Origin: Irineochytrium annulatum
Taxonomy: Eukaryota > Chytridiomycota > Chytridiomycetes > Chytridiales > Chytridiaceae
Reading direction: 5' to 3'
Length of the DNA stretch: 10,310 bases
NCBI GenBank assembly: GCA_027600665.1
Contig: JADGJL010001085.1
Span: forward strand, 1-10,310
A program made the translations under genes and the position numbers. The notes under the pieces were generated by a model. That model saw only the letters and a list, made by a program, of their open reading frames with translations. It did no database searches and was not told the origin of the DNA. Shown piece by piece: positions 1 to 8,264 of the stretch. Position 1 is the stretch's first letter, and every line of letters starts with the position of its first letter.

Positions 1-7
1 CTCTCTC

Positions 8-49
<42 letters not shown>

Positions 50-50
50 G
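1..50. repeat. (CT)n microsatellite
   Basis: A near-perfect CT dinucleotide run with a CG interruption at 19-20 and at its right end. It starts at the window edge, so its true length is unknown. It sits about 100 nt upstream of the OST2 start codon. Pyrimidine-rich tracts are common in fungal promoters, so it may be part of the OST2 core promoter, but that role is inference. Confidence 0.95.
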
Positions 51-155
51 ACACTCGTCCTTCGTCCGCCAGCGACTCTTCCGCCCACGCAGCTCTTCCG
101 TTAGTGAAGAAAAAGTGCGACGAAGACGACAAACCCGTCTTGTGATCACTCCAAT
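51..155 (+). promoter_or_regulatory. OST2 5' flank / leader
   Basis: Sequence between the CT run and the OST2 ATG. It remains pyrimidine-rich to about 100, then becomes purine/A-rich (GAAGAAAAAG near 107) before the start codon context CCAATATGC. No TATA box is visible. A pyrimidine tract followed by an A-rich leader is typical of fungal housekeeping promoters. The transcription start cannot be placed from sequence. Confidence 0.45.
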
Positions 156-818
156 ATGCCCCCAAAGAAGGTCGTGGCCGCGACGCCCGGCTCCACGCCG
201 TCGCGTCCCCCTCCGTCATCATCCGCCGCATCCACGCCCGCATCCACCACCTTCGGCCTGAAGTCGAAGGACGCCGCCCTCGTCGCCAACCCCCGCTTGT
301 TTATCCAGCAGCAGTCAGGCCTCGTCCAAAAGGTCCTGAGCTCGTACCAGGAGACCACGCCGCGCCTCCTGAAGCTGATCGACGCCTACCTCGCGTTCGT
401 CATGATGACGGGCGTCGCGCAATTTGCGTACGTCGTCGTCGCAGGCACGTACCCTTACAACTCGTTCCTGAGCGGGTTCATCGCGTCCGTGGGCGCATTC
501 GTGCTGGCCGGTGAGCAGAGAGGATTGCGCTGTTGTTTTGGATGAGGGTAGACGATGGGATCTGTGTTGGCGCGATGTGTTGCAAGCCTATGCGACCATG
601 TGGACTCATGATTGATACTGGCTTTATTGCAGCGAACCTCCGCATCCAACTGAACCCGCTCAACGACATGAAGATCTCACCGGAGGCGTAAGTGTTCTGC
701 CGTCGCGCTGGTTTTGTTATCAACGGCTGAATACTGACGTCGTGTGTACAGCGCTTACGCCGAATACGCATTCTGCTCGATACTGCTCTATGGTTTCGTC
801 GTTAACTTTTTGGGTTGA
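156..818 (+). CDS. OST2: Oligosaccharyltransferase subunit OST2/DAD1, 3 exons
   Basis: Exons 156-510, 633-687 and 752-818 give 158 residues; introns 511-632 (GTGAGC..GCAG) and 688-751 (GTAAGT..ACAG) keep frame. OST2/DAD1 is a small integral ER-membrane subunit of the complex that transfers glycan from dolichol to Asn-X-Ser/Thr. The family pattern is clear: LIDAYLAFVMMTGVAQFAY (74-92), GTYPYNSFLSGFIASVGAF (97-115), then, restored by splicing, ANLRIQLNP (119-127), ISPEAAYAEYAF (133-144) and the terminal VVNFLG that ends the family. Three hydrophobic segments fit the known topology. The first ~45 residues are a Pro/Ser/Thr/Ala-rich extension not seen in typical members of about 110-130 residues; alternative Met starts are far inside the core, so the first ATG is used. 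The 3' end converges on the FKBP gene. Identity is very secure. Confidence 0.96.
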
Positions 819-991
819 TGCGGGGGCGGAAGGCAAATGTCGTGTTCATAAGAGTCGGTGGATGAAATCTCCATTTTGTTCATTATTAATACATACCGTT
901 CAAAGCACGATTCGTTTCAACGTGGACTTGTGTCAGGCAAGAGGGGGAATGTGTTTATTAGGTTAGCTCTAGCAGATAGTCCTGTATCCCT
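819..991. other. Convergent intergenic spacer OST2 / FKBP gene
   Basis: A 173-bp spacer holding both 3' UTRs. It is more AT-rich than the flanking exons, with ATTATTAATACAT near 884 that could serve the plus-strand gene. No further coding sequence is convincing here. Confidence 0.7.
954..959 (-). terminator. AATAAA polyadenylation signal of the FKBP gene
   Basis: TTTATT on the plus strand reads AATAAA on the minus strand, about 33 nt past the FKBP stop codon. The position is right for a cleavage/polyadenylation signal. The assignment rests on motif and position only. Confidence 0.55.
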
Positions 992-3121
992 TTATTTAAA
1001 CATTCTTTGGTAGACCTTCTTGTCCTTTTTTTCGTATTTCTTCATCTCGACCTCGATTTGGCGCGATAGCAGCTTCAACGAAGGGTCCGAGCCGTCTATT
1101 TCCAGCGCTTTGCTGATGTCGCGTAAGGCATCGTCCAGCTCGACTCGACGAAGCCGCGCTTGAGCACGACGATACAAGGCCTTGACCGAATGTGACGAAA
1201 TCGCGAGCGCCTTAATACACTAGTTAGTCCGGACAACAAGAGCGAGAGTTTCACCACCTTCGTACAATTTTCCACGACTTTATCGTTTTGATCAAGTTTG
1301 AGATAGCACGCGGCGAGGTTGAGATATGTGGGCAGCTTCATAGCCTCCACCTTTTTCTTCTCGTCGCGCTCTAGCTTATTGTCGTACTGGAAGTTCTTCA
1401 ACGCCTGCAAATGGGTGAATTTTGGACACAGTCTGAATAGCATGCAAGAAATACCTTCTCGTACTTCCTAATTGCCGCCCTGTATTTCCCATCCTTAAAA
1501 TAAACATTCCCTTCCTCCTTCGACTGCTCCGAGTCAGCAAGCTTATCCTCCTTCTTTAAATCATGAGATTCCTTCCCTTTCTCCACGATTTTCACAAGCG
1601 TAACGTCGAAGATGTACCCGGATTTGCCCGTCTCCTCCACGCCGTACTGCTTCGTCTGCGCAAACCCGTAGCCCCACTCGGGCTTCGTCGCGACAATGCT
1701 TGCCGACTCGCCCTCCCTCATCGTCGTGAGCCCAACCTCTACTGCCTCTGGCAGCTGGTTCGTCCCAAGCTTGAACTCATCATCGTGGGCCTCCTCCCCC
1801 TCGGCCACAGCCTCAACCCCTGCCACAGGCTCCTTCCCGACCTTAACAAAAACCTTCCCGTCCACCCTCGTCTTCCCAACCATCCTGATCTTCACAACAG
1901 AGCCATCCTTGGGCTTCTCCCACCCCTTCTCAGCCTCCTTCACGAGCCTCTTAATGCACTCGCGCCCCGTCGAGCCCTCAATCTCCTCTATGACCGTCCA
2001 CTCCACCAGCGACACCTCGTACGTGACCACGCTGCCCTCCTTGACCGCCGGATGTGGGACGCGATGCGGTGGCATGATCGTGATGAGGCCGACATCACAC
2101 GCTACCTCGTTCGAAGCCTTCTTGAATTTTTGTATCGCGAGACTGAAATACGGCGGCGTGTCTCCCACAGCATCAGGTGAATCCGTCACAATGAACGTGT
2201 GGTCCTTCACGTCCGCGAACTCGACGCCGTCGCACTTCGCGATGTAGTTGACCGTGACCTCCCAACCGGCTTTCGGGGTCTGCCAACCCGTTGCCGACTC
2301 TTTCAGCATCTTGATGGTGACTTTGCCGTCCTTGCTGAGGGCATTCACGTTCTTCCACCCTAGAAGCTCGATCTCAAACTCGAGCGTCGCGTTGGGTGGG
2401 ATCACGTCGCCAAAGCCGGCCTCACCGTACGCATATTTGGGCTGGATCGTCACGCGGGAGATCTCACCCTTCTTCATCGTCCTGATGGCCCTGTTCCATC
2501 CTTTGATCACTTGGCCTACGCATGTCATTTAGGTCGCTTCCTTCTTCAAATAAAGAAGACATTTTGCTTACCCTTGCCAACAAAGAACGTGAAAGGGCGC
2601 TCCCGATCCTGACACCGATCAAACTCCCTCCCCGTCCCCTCCTCCTTCCCCTCTTCTACCAGCCTCCCAATATAATTTACCTGCACCTCGAAGTGCTTCT
2701 CGGGGTACTCAAACCCTTTACCCCTCCGCAGGATCTTCTTCACGACGCCCTTGTCCTTCGTGACCTTCCGCACGCGACCCCTGCGTCTGATCTTCTTCTC
2801 CTCCGGTGTCTCCCCGGCCTCCGCGAACTTCTCCGCGTCTTTGTCGGAGTCGTCGTCCGTAGACGTGTAGTCGTCATCGTCCTCCTCGCCGTCCGCGTTG
2901 TCCGGATTGGGCGCTATGGGCAAGGGCTCGCGGTCGATCAGGCTGGCGAGACGAGGGGGATCACCCGAAGGGTCCGCGGCCAGGGCGGCGTTCTGGTCGT
3001 CAGTGCCAGACATGGCGTCCATAGAGATGGAGACGGGAACGGCGTTGATGGTTTGATCAATGTCTTTCAGGGCGTGCTGCAGAGGGGCCAGGTCGGCGGC
3101 GAAGGAGTCGCGGGCGTCCAT
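992..3121 (-). CDS. FKBP-type peptidyl-prolyl isomerase, three FKBP domains + TPR, 4 exons
   Basis: Exons 3121-2572, 2515-1455, 1404-1258 and 1210-992 encode 658 residues; introns are 56, 50 and 47 nt. Order: acidic segment ~79-95, basic cluster KKIRRRGRVRK 109-119, FKBP 1 ~124-235, FKBP 2 ~248-357, FKBP 3 ~374-495, TPR ~508-640. Domain 1 keeps the isomerase/FK506 pocket: Y150, F167, D168, F177, V186, I187, W190, Y213, F230. The first intron lies inside PFTFFVGKGQVIKGW and splicing restores it. Domains 2 and 3 lack most pocket residues and are probably non-catalytic. The TPR part has the carboxylate-clamp set K516, N520, N566, K596, R600 that binds the Hsp90 EEVD tail, and ends KKVYQRMFK as in FKBP4/5. 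Likely a cytosolic/nuclear Hsp90 co-chaperone. Start: first ATG, 111 bp from MED9; a second Met at 34 is possible. Confidence 0.95.
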
Positions 3122-3232
3122 TCGGCTGAGGTTACAACGCTAAGGCGAGTCTTTTGAAAGTCCGCCGCCAGCGAAATGAATGTCGGCCAAAATTGACGTT
3201 AAATTGTCAAACTCGCTCCCACACTCCATCGT
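3122..3232. promoter_or_regulatory. Bidirectional promoter between FKBP gene and MED9
   Basis: Only 111 bp separate the two divergent start codons, so both promoters and leaders must share this sequence. It contains CCAAAATTGACGTTAAATT around 3187-3205, including TGACGT, a CRE/ATF-like core. No TATA box is evident in either direction. Co-regulation is inference. Confidence 0.6.
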
Positions 3233-3789
3233 ATGGCCTCAACATCGACCGCTCCAGCACCTCCGGCCCCCCCAGCTGCAAGTCTCCCCGAGTTCGATCG
3301 GTCACGCTTTGACTTCCTGCCGCCGTTAGTCGACGCGTTCAAGAAGCTGGCCGATGCAGGCATCGGCGTCGGGGAGCCCGAACTCTTGGAGTTTAGAAAG
3401 GCAGTGAGTTCAACTGATGGCTTCTTGGGTCACTTTACTTTCTTTCGTAAATCCTTCATTTTCTTCTGATTTCTTTGAGTTTTTTGTCGCTCTTTTCACC
3501 TCTAACGGCCAGTTCTCTGTGCCAGATAGAGCTGCTCAGGGGAAAAGTGAACGCGGCTGGAGCGTACCTCGAGGAGACACCTGGACTGAAAAAGTCGCGA
3601 GAGGAGCATGAGGAGGAGCTGGCAAAGCTTTCGGCAGTATTGGAGGCAAAGAAGTAAGCTGTCGTTAATGCATGCGTACTAGCTAACTGCGTGTCTTTCA
3701 GAGCGCAGTTACAAAGTTACAGACTGCTGCCTATTTTTGCAAAGCTCGACGTGTCAACCCTTACGGAGTCGGCTATGGATACATCATGA
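3233..3789 (+). CDS. MED9: Mediator complex subunit 9 (MED9/CSE2), 3 exons
   Basis: Exons 3233-3403, 3526-3653 and 3702-3789 give 128 residues; introns 3404-3525 (GTGAGT..CCAG) and 3654-3701 (GTAAGC..TCAG). MED9 is a small middle-module subunit of Mediator, acting in the nucleus between activators and RNA polymerase II. After a Pro/Ala-rich N-terminus (1-20) the protein has FDFLPPLVDAFKKL (26-39), matching the MED9 'FLPLV' entry helix, then a long helical, coiled-coil-prone stretch with LRGKVNAAGAYLEETPGL and EEHEEELAKLSAVLEAKKAQ, ending LQSYRLLPIF like the family's LQKYKSL. Exon joins restore this continuity. The family is short and poorly conserved, so the name rests on pattern and order rather than on a catalytic motif. 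It shares its promoter region with the FKBP gene. Confidence 0.82.
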
Positions 3790-3923
3790 TGGCTGCGTCG
3801 CTAATTGACCACGTTGCGCCTTTAAGGTGAAGACATCGAAGGGTGGCAACCCATTATACCCACAGGATCGCGGCATTCCAACAGTAAAGCAACGTAAACC
3901 GATGATTTATATATTATCAGTAG

Positions 3924-3929
3924 AATAAA
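3924..3929 (+). terminator. AATAAA polyadenylation signal, probably MED9
   Basis: AATAAA inside TAGAATAAATATCG, about 135 nt past the MED9 stop, in an AT-rich 3' flank. Another AATAAA lies at 4109-4114 within the second direct-repeat copy. Confidence 0.5.
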
Positions 3930-4003
3930 TATCGCATGACTGCCACCAAAAAGATACTTTTTGTTCGCAAGGATATGCAATGTATGAGGTAATAATACAA
4001 TAC

Positions 4004-4165
4004 ACGATCGAAAAGAATGCAAATGAGATAAATTTGATAACACGAGACAAAAAAAGGGCGCTACGCAATTGTAAGTGAACCGAATAACGATCGAAAAAAT
4101 GCAACTGAAATAAAATTGATGATCTAGAGATAATATGAGGGTGTTACGCGATTACAAATGAACCG
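4004..4165. repeat. Diverged direct repeat, two 79-nt copies, period 83
   Basis: Copy 1 (4004-4082) and copy 2 (4087-4165) both begin ACGATCGAAAA and end TGAACCG, have equal length, and share landmarks such as ATGCAA, GATAAA/AATAAA, CTACGC/TTACGC and AATTG/GATTA in the same order. Start-to-start and end-to-end offsets are both 83 nt. Copies are separated by 4 nt and clearly diverged, so this is an old tandem duplication. No function is visible. Confidence 0.85.
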
Positions 4166-4196
4166 GGAACTGGAACGGACGCTAAATACCGGTAAT

Positions 4197-6503
4197 TCAA
4201 AACACTCCCGTCGCCTTTATGCGCTCGAAGTCCGCAGCGGTGTACGGGACATACGAGTTCGAACCCGGCGGCGCCCACAGCATCTCGCACTTCGTCAGCG
4301 CCGGGTCGATCCCCTCCGTCCTCAAGTTAAATTTCAGCTGCTTCAGCGTAGCCGTGTGGCTCTCGTCGTCATCCTTGCTGATCCTTATCCATATCGGGAC
4401 AGCATACTTCGGTAACCGTGTGTTCAAATAACCATGCAACCCCTTCCAATCAAACGTCGCCGCGTTATCGTTAAGAAGCTTAATGGATACGGCGCCCGCA
4501 CGCCCGTCGGCGCCGGGCACGACGACGCCATAGACGTTTGCGTCGGCGACACCAGTGAAGGTAGAGACGGCCTCGGAAACTTCGGTGGTAGAGACGTTTT
4601 CGCCCTTCCAGCGGAAGGAGTCCCCGATGCGGTCGACGAAGTAATAGAAGCAGTTCTCGTCGTGGCGGAGGATATCGCCCGTGCGGAACCAGCGGTCGCC
4701 CTTGCGGAAGACGTCCTCGAGGATCTTTTTTTTGGTTCCTTCTTTGTCGCCGTGGTAGCTATGGTTCTCTGTTAGCACACGTGCGCGTATGTAAAAGAGC
4801 AACATACCCAGAAAAGTCCCTAGCGAAATGCCCGATCGAAATCTCCGCAACCAGCTCCCCAATCTCCCCCGGAGCGCAAAGCATACACCGACCCCTCTCA
4901 TCCCTGAACGGCTGCTCATTCACCGCATCGTACTTAATCAGATAGATGTGCAGCCCATACGCCGTGAACGGGCTCATCCGTCCAACAGCGCCGATCCCGT
5001 CCATGTCACCGCTCTGATAGTTGACAAGATTGGCGTTCCCCTCCGTGGCCGCGTAGAACTCGCACACGTCCGCAATGTTAAAGCGGCGTTTGAACGGCAG
5101 CCAGATGTCGGGTCTCAGTCCGTTGCCCATCGCCAGCCTCACTTTATGCCTCGTGTCAAACTCGCCCGGGGGCGTGGCGAGGAGGAAACGAGCGAGTTCG
5201 CCGATGTACTGGACGACAGTGACGTGATTCTCGGCGCACTCCCTCATAAACCTGCTGGCGGAGAATTTCGGGGAGAGCACGCACGCGGAGCCGGCGGTGA
5301 GGCAGGAACCCCAGCCCGCGATGGCGGCGGCGGAGTGGTACAAGGGGAGGGATGTGTAGATGCGGTCGTGGGCGGTAATCTTGGCGAAGGTGGAGAAGAC
5401 CCCCGCGCCGAGCTGGAAGCGCATGTGGTGGATGACGGCGGGTTTCGGGCGGCCGGTTGTGCCTTTGTGTGCATTACATATCAGCATACGCCCAGTAAAC
5501 TGGGGCGGGAAAAACTAGGGACACTCACCCGATGTGTATATTAGCATGCAGGCATCCAGCGGCTTCACGTTGGCCCTTAGCTTATCATCCGGCTTTAAGT
5601 TGCTCGCGGCTGAGAAGTCCGCAAAGCACTTGCAGAACGCCGGTAGGGATACGTCCTCGCCCGCGATCGGTCGAAGCATAAAGTACGTGATATCTTTGCC
5701 GCCCAAACCCTCCCTTATGCGGTCGATCTCGCCCGCCATCTTGACGCCAAAAATGATAAACTTTGAGCCGGAGACGCCGATGACGTGCTCTAGGGACGCG
5801 CCCTTCAGGTTCGTGTTAACGAAGGCGGCCGAGGCGCCGAGCTGCGAAATGGAAACATCAGCATTGTCATAAAAATTTCAATTAAACGAAGCAAACAAAG
5901 GGTCCGATCCCCTTACCTTAAGTATCCCCATCCAAGCGAAAATAAACTCCGGGCAATTCTCCACCGCGAGCGCGACAAAGTCCCCCGGCCTCACGCCTTG
6001 CTCATACAAGAAGTTGGCGGCCCTGTTGCTCTCCCCGTCCACCTCCCTCCACGTGCGGCTCCTTGCCGCAGGCCCCGTGAACACGAGCGCGACGGCGTCG
6101 GGCATCTCACGGACGTTCCTGTGCAACAGGTCGACGGAGGATGCCTCGCCGCCCAGACCAAAGTGCTTGATGAGAAGGAGGCGGCCGACGGTGGAGGCCA
6201 TGCAGGCCGCGACGTAGATTTCAAAACCGAGGTTCCATCTGTTGGATGAAGGCAGGATACTTCAGTCACACATTCCTGATATCCCAAGCTGCACGAGCCA
6301 GAACCACCACCGTTTGTGGGAAGATAAACGTACCGCTGGAAAGTGTCCGCTCCCACGAGCCCGAGGAAGGTGGTGAACACGACAAGCCAGCCGGCGGCGC
6401 GGACGCCGAGGCTCGCTGCCACGAGGGCCAGGAGGACGCAGGCGGAAGCGTTGAGGATCCAGGGATCATTGCGGACCCGGATGACGGCGTCGCGGATTCG
6501 CAT
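4197..6503 (-). CDS. FAT1: FAT1/FATP-type very-long-chain acyl-CoA synthetase / fatty acid transporter, 5 exons
   Basis: Exons 6503-6334, 6238-5917, 5841-5529, 5462-4808 and 4758-4197 encode 673 residues, the usual FATP length; introns are 95, 75, 66 and 49 nt and stay in frame. The enzyme activates long/very-long-chain fatty acids to acyl-CoA with ATP and couples this to uptake, usually at plasma membrane, ER or lipid bodies. Residues 17-50 are hydrophobic, the family's N-terminal membrane anchor. The AMP-binding P-loop YTSGTTGRPK (266-275) is created by joining exons 3 and 4. Other landmarks: LPLYHSAAAIAG (307-318), MGNGLRPDIW (380-389), EFYAATEGN (403-411), and the FATP/VLACS signature RIGDSFRWKGENVSTTEV (530-547). 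The C-terminus (GVF) is not a peroxisomal PTS1. An in-frame stop lies upstream; M1 at 6503 is the first ATG after it. Confidence 0.95.
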
Positions 6504-7202
6504 CGTGCCTCGTGGGGATAAGAAACGGTCGTGTGAGGTGCTAGGGGCTTGACGGACCTCCAATCCGCTTTATGTTGCTGATCTGGAGCTGTCAAACATG
6601 CTCGACACGTCATCACCATGTCATTCAGACATGTTCTGGCCGGCTGAGCTGGCAGAGTAAAACCGAGGAAAAGTTGCGCATTTTTTACCTCTGCAACCAT
6701 GCCTCGGTTTTCATTGCACGAAGAATTATGAGCATTTCTTTGTTTCGTAATCCCGACATTAATTGCGAAGAGAACATTTAAATACTGCGCGAAGTGAAAA
6801 GGATGAAGGCTACGTGTGTAATAAGATGGCAACAGGTGTTATAAGTCAAAACGAATCAGTCGAGGGATTGCACATACAGCCTCGAAGCACCATTGAAATA
6901 GGCGGGCGGGTTGCAAACGTCGCAGTGATTAAGACAGAGACAGTGGTAATAAGTGATTTCAGATGCAGTTAAAACAAACATGCAACAACATAGAAGTCAA
7001 TAAAAAAATAAAATTAAATTGAAAGCGAAAAATAAAGTCGGCAAGCGATGTACGCAAGTTTGGTAAAAGAAGTATAAAAGGAGTTGTAGAAATCAAAACT
7101 CCCCAATCATGCTGATCTGCGGTGAAGCATGAACCCCGTCGATGGCACCGACACCTTTCTCTGAGCCACGTCGGCGGCCGTCAAGGTTAAGTTAAATGAA
7201 GA
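6504..7202. other. Spacer between FAT1 5' end and the 3' end of the membrane-protein gene
   Basis: About 700 bp. The left part should hold the FAT1 promoter (minus strand): an inverted CCAAT at 6560-6564 is 57 nt from the ATG, and a small palindrome lies at 6617-6633. From 6660 to 7090 the DNA is AT-rich without convincing genes; a 48-codon ORF at 6826-6972 (+) is noted but unsupported. AATAAA-type motifs lie near 6999-7015 on the plus strand and a TATAAAAG at 7073-7080 (+). The GC content rises again at 7100-7200, which may be an unannotated terminal exon of the next gene. Confidence 0.5.
6617..6633. repeat. Short palindrome in the FAT1 upstream region
   Basis: CATGTC-ATTCA-GACATG: perfect 6-nt arms around a 5-nt loop, about 115 nt upstream of the FAT1 ATG. 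It could be a binding site for a dimeric regulator, but a repeat this short can arise by chance. Confidence 0.35.
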
Positions 7203-8069
7203 TTAACGTCTTGTTTCGACCTGATCGAGAACGTTGATGTTGCTGGTGGTGATGGTAGAACCCTCGTACCCTTTGACCATATCGATGGAATCCTCACCCC
7301 CCTTCGTCGCTCGCATACCATCCACAGGCTTCAGGTCGTGGCCCTTCCTCGCCGCCCGCTCCTCCACAGCATCCTTCCCCACCGTGACCCGGCCCTCAAC
7401 CTCCTCGACCTCTTTCTCCCACGCAATCGCCTTCTCCATCCTCCGCCTCTTCACGATCTCATGGAACGACCGCCGGATGTCGTCCGCGCACGATCTCGCC
7501 CACTCGACGAAAAATACTAAGGCGCAGAGCCCCAGGAAAATGGGGCCTAGCGCATGCAGGAGCGAGTCGATCCCGTCCAGGCCGGATGATAAGAGATCGA
7601 CGATCCGCGGTGCGGCTGAGGGCAGGACGGCGGAGGGGAGGAAGGAGAGGATGCCCACGGCCACCAGACCGACCTCGGCCTTCGGTAGGCTTACGTTTGC
7701 AGAGGTTGTCATGATGGTAGGGAGGTTGACGTTCAATCCATCACAGGTGGAATTGGACGCGGCCGTTGTGATGGAAGCAAAAGAGATCAGGATGGCGGCG
7801 ACGACGACTTCGAGGATGCGATCGGCCCACGGGATGGGGAACGATGGGAGCGGTGGTTCCTGTTGTAGGCGGGTACAGTGCTGACGTGGCCGCAGAGGGT
7901 TGTCGACAGGCTGGCTGGATCGCCGGCGGGATGTGGGCACCGCTGCAGGCATCGTTGACGATGAGCACAGGGAAGCAGCCGTGGTTGCAGTCGTCGAGGA
8001 GGATGTGGGGGGCATCGGGACGTGAGTCGATGGATGGTCGATCCACGATGTGAGTCGAACCTTTTTCAT
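7203..8069 (-). CDS. Unrecognised multi-pass membrane protein, model uncertain at both ends
   Basis: A continuous frame of 288 residues from the ATG at 8069 (an in-frame TGA directly precedes it) to TAA at 7203. I do not recognise the family. Visible: a Ser/Thr/Pro/Arg-rich N-terminus (1-80); hydrophobic segments at about 85-104 (ILEVVVAAILISFASITTAA), 133-152 and 171-190; two Asn-X-Ser/Thr sequons, N106 and N124, between the first two segments; and a highly charged, coiled-coil-prone tail (193-247). Codons from about residue 80 on favour C/G at the third position, as in neighbouring genes, which supports this strand. The first ~80 residues do not show this bias, and an overlapping minus-strand frame there (up to 8088) looks more coding. 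The C-terminus may be spliced to an exon at 7093-7160. No function is proposed. Confidence 0.6.
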   Translation of the reverse strand: MKKVRLTSWIDHPSTHVPMPPTSSSTTATTAASLCSSSTMPAAVPTSRRRSSQPVDNPLRPRQHCTRLQQEPPLPSFPIPWADRILEVVVAAILISFASITTAASNSTCDGLNVNLPTIMTTSANVSLPKAEVGLVAVGILSFLPSAVLPSAAPRIVDLLSSGLDGIDSLLHALGPIFLGLCALVFFVEWARSCADDIRRSFHEIVKRRRMEKAIAWEKEVEEVEGRVTVGKDAVEERAARKGHDLKPVDGMRATKGGEDSIDMVKGYEGSTITTSNINVLDQVETRR

Positions 8070-8256
8070 TCAGTCGGGCAGACAGCAAGTCCGATCGCCC
8101 TTTGCAATGGTCGCACGGTGAGGTTTTTTCTTTTCATCGTTCGGCATTTCAAACTCGCGTTGATGACGGGGGGAGGGAGATGATTGTATCAACACTTGCC
8201 TGGCAGGCGTGCTAACGCGCGACCGCTTGGAACCCGCTGTTGACGGACGCTGATGG

Positions 8257-8264
8257 TATAAATA
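8257..8264 (+). promoter_or_regulatory. TATA-like element (TATAAATA)
   Basis: A consensus TATA box in GGTATAAATATTAG, in otherwise GC-balanced sequence, oriented toward the right-edge gene. It lies about 70 nt upstream of the only upstream ATG and about 520 nt before the chosen start codon, a distance reduced to about 260 nt if the proposed leader intron is removed. It could equally act in a plus-strand noncoding transcript. Confidence 0.45.

Larger units (their letters stand above)
3790..4196. other. Convergent AT-rich spacer MED9 / FAT1
   Basis: About 400 bp of AT-rich sequence between two converging genes, with no credible ORF. It holds the MED9 3' UTR, a plus-strand AATAAA at 3924-3929, and a pair of diverged direct repeats ending next to the FAT1 stop codon. 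No clear AATAAA for the minus-strand FAT1 gene was found. Confidence 0.75.

Noticed and set aside
1563..2247. Plus-strand open frames of 183-205 codons opposite the FKBP gene
   Set aside because: They are antisense to an exon with clear FKBP homology; the GC-rich third positions of the real gene suppress stop codons on the opposite strand.
4250..4270. GAGTTCGAACCC, resembling a tRNA T-loop
   Set aside because: It lies in the FAT1 coding exon, and no acceptor stem, D-loop or anticodon arm is found around it.
4828..5544. 238-codon plus-strand open frame opposite FAT1
   Set aside because: It is antisense to the acyl-CoA synthetase exon 4, has no recognisable domain, and runs across the splice sites of the real gene.
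7108..7166. Possible box C/D snoRNA (TGATCT ... CTGA)
   Set aside because: The C box does not match RTGATGA and no terminal stem pairs the ends; the segment is better read as a possible exon on the other strand.
7234..7884. 216-codon plus-strand ORF opposite the membrane-protein gene, about 155 nt after a TATAAAAG
   Set aside because: Codon third positions and hydrophobic segments favour the minus strand. The TATA box could drive an antisense RNA, but there is no evidence for a protein.
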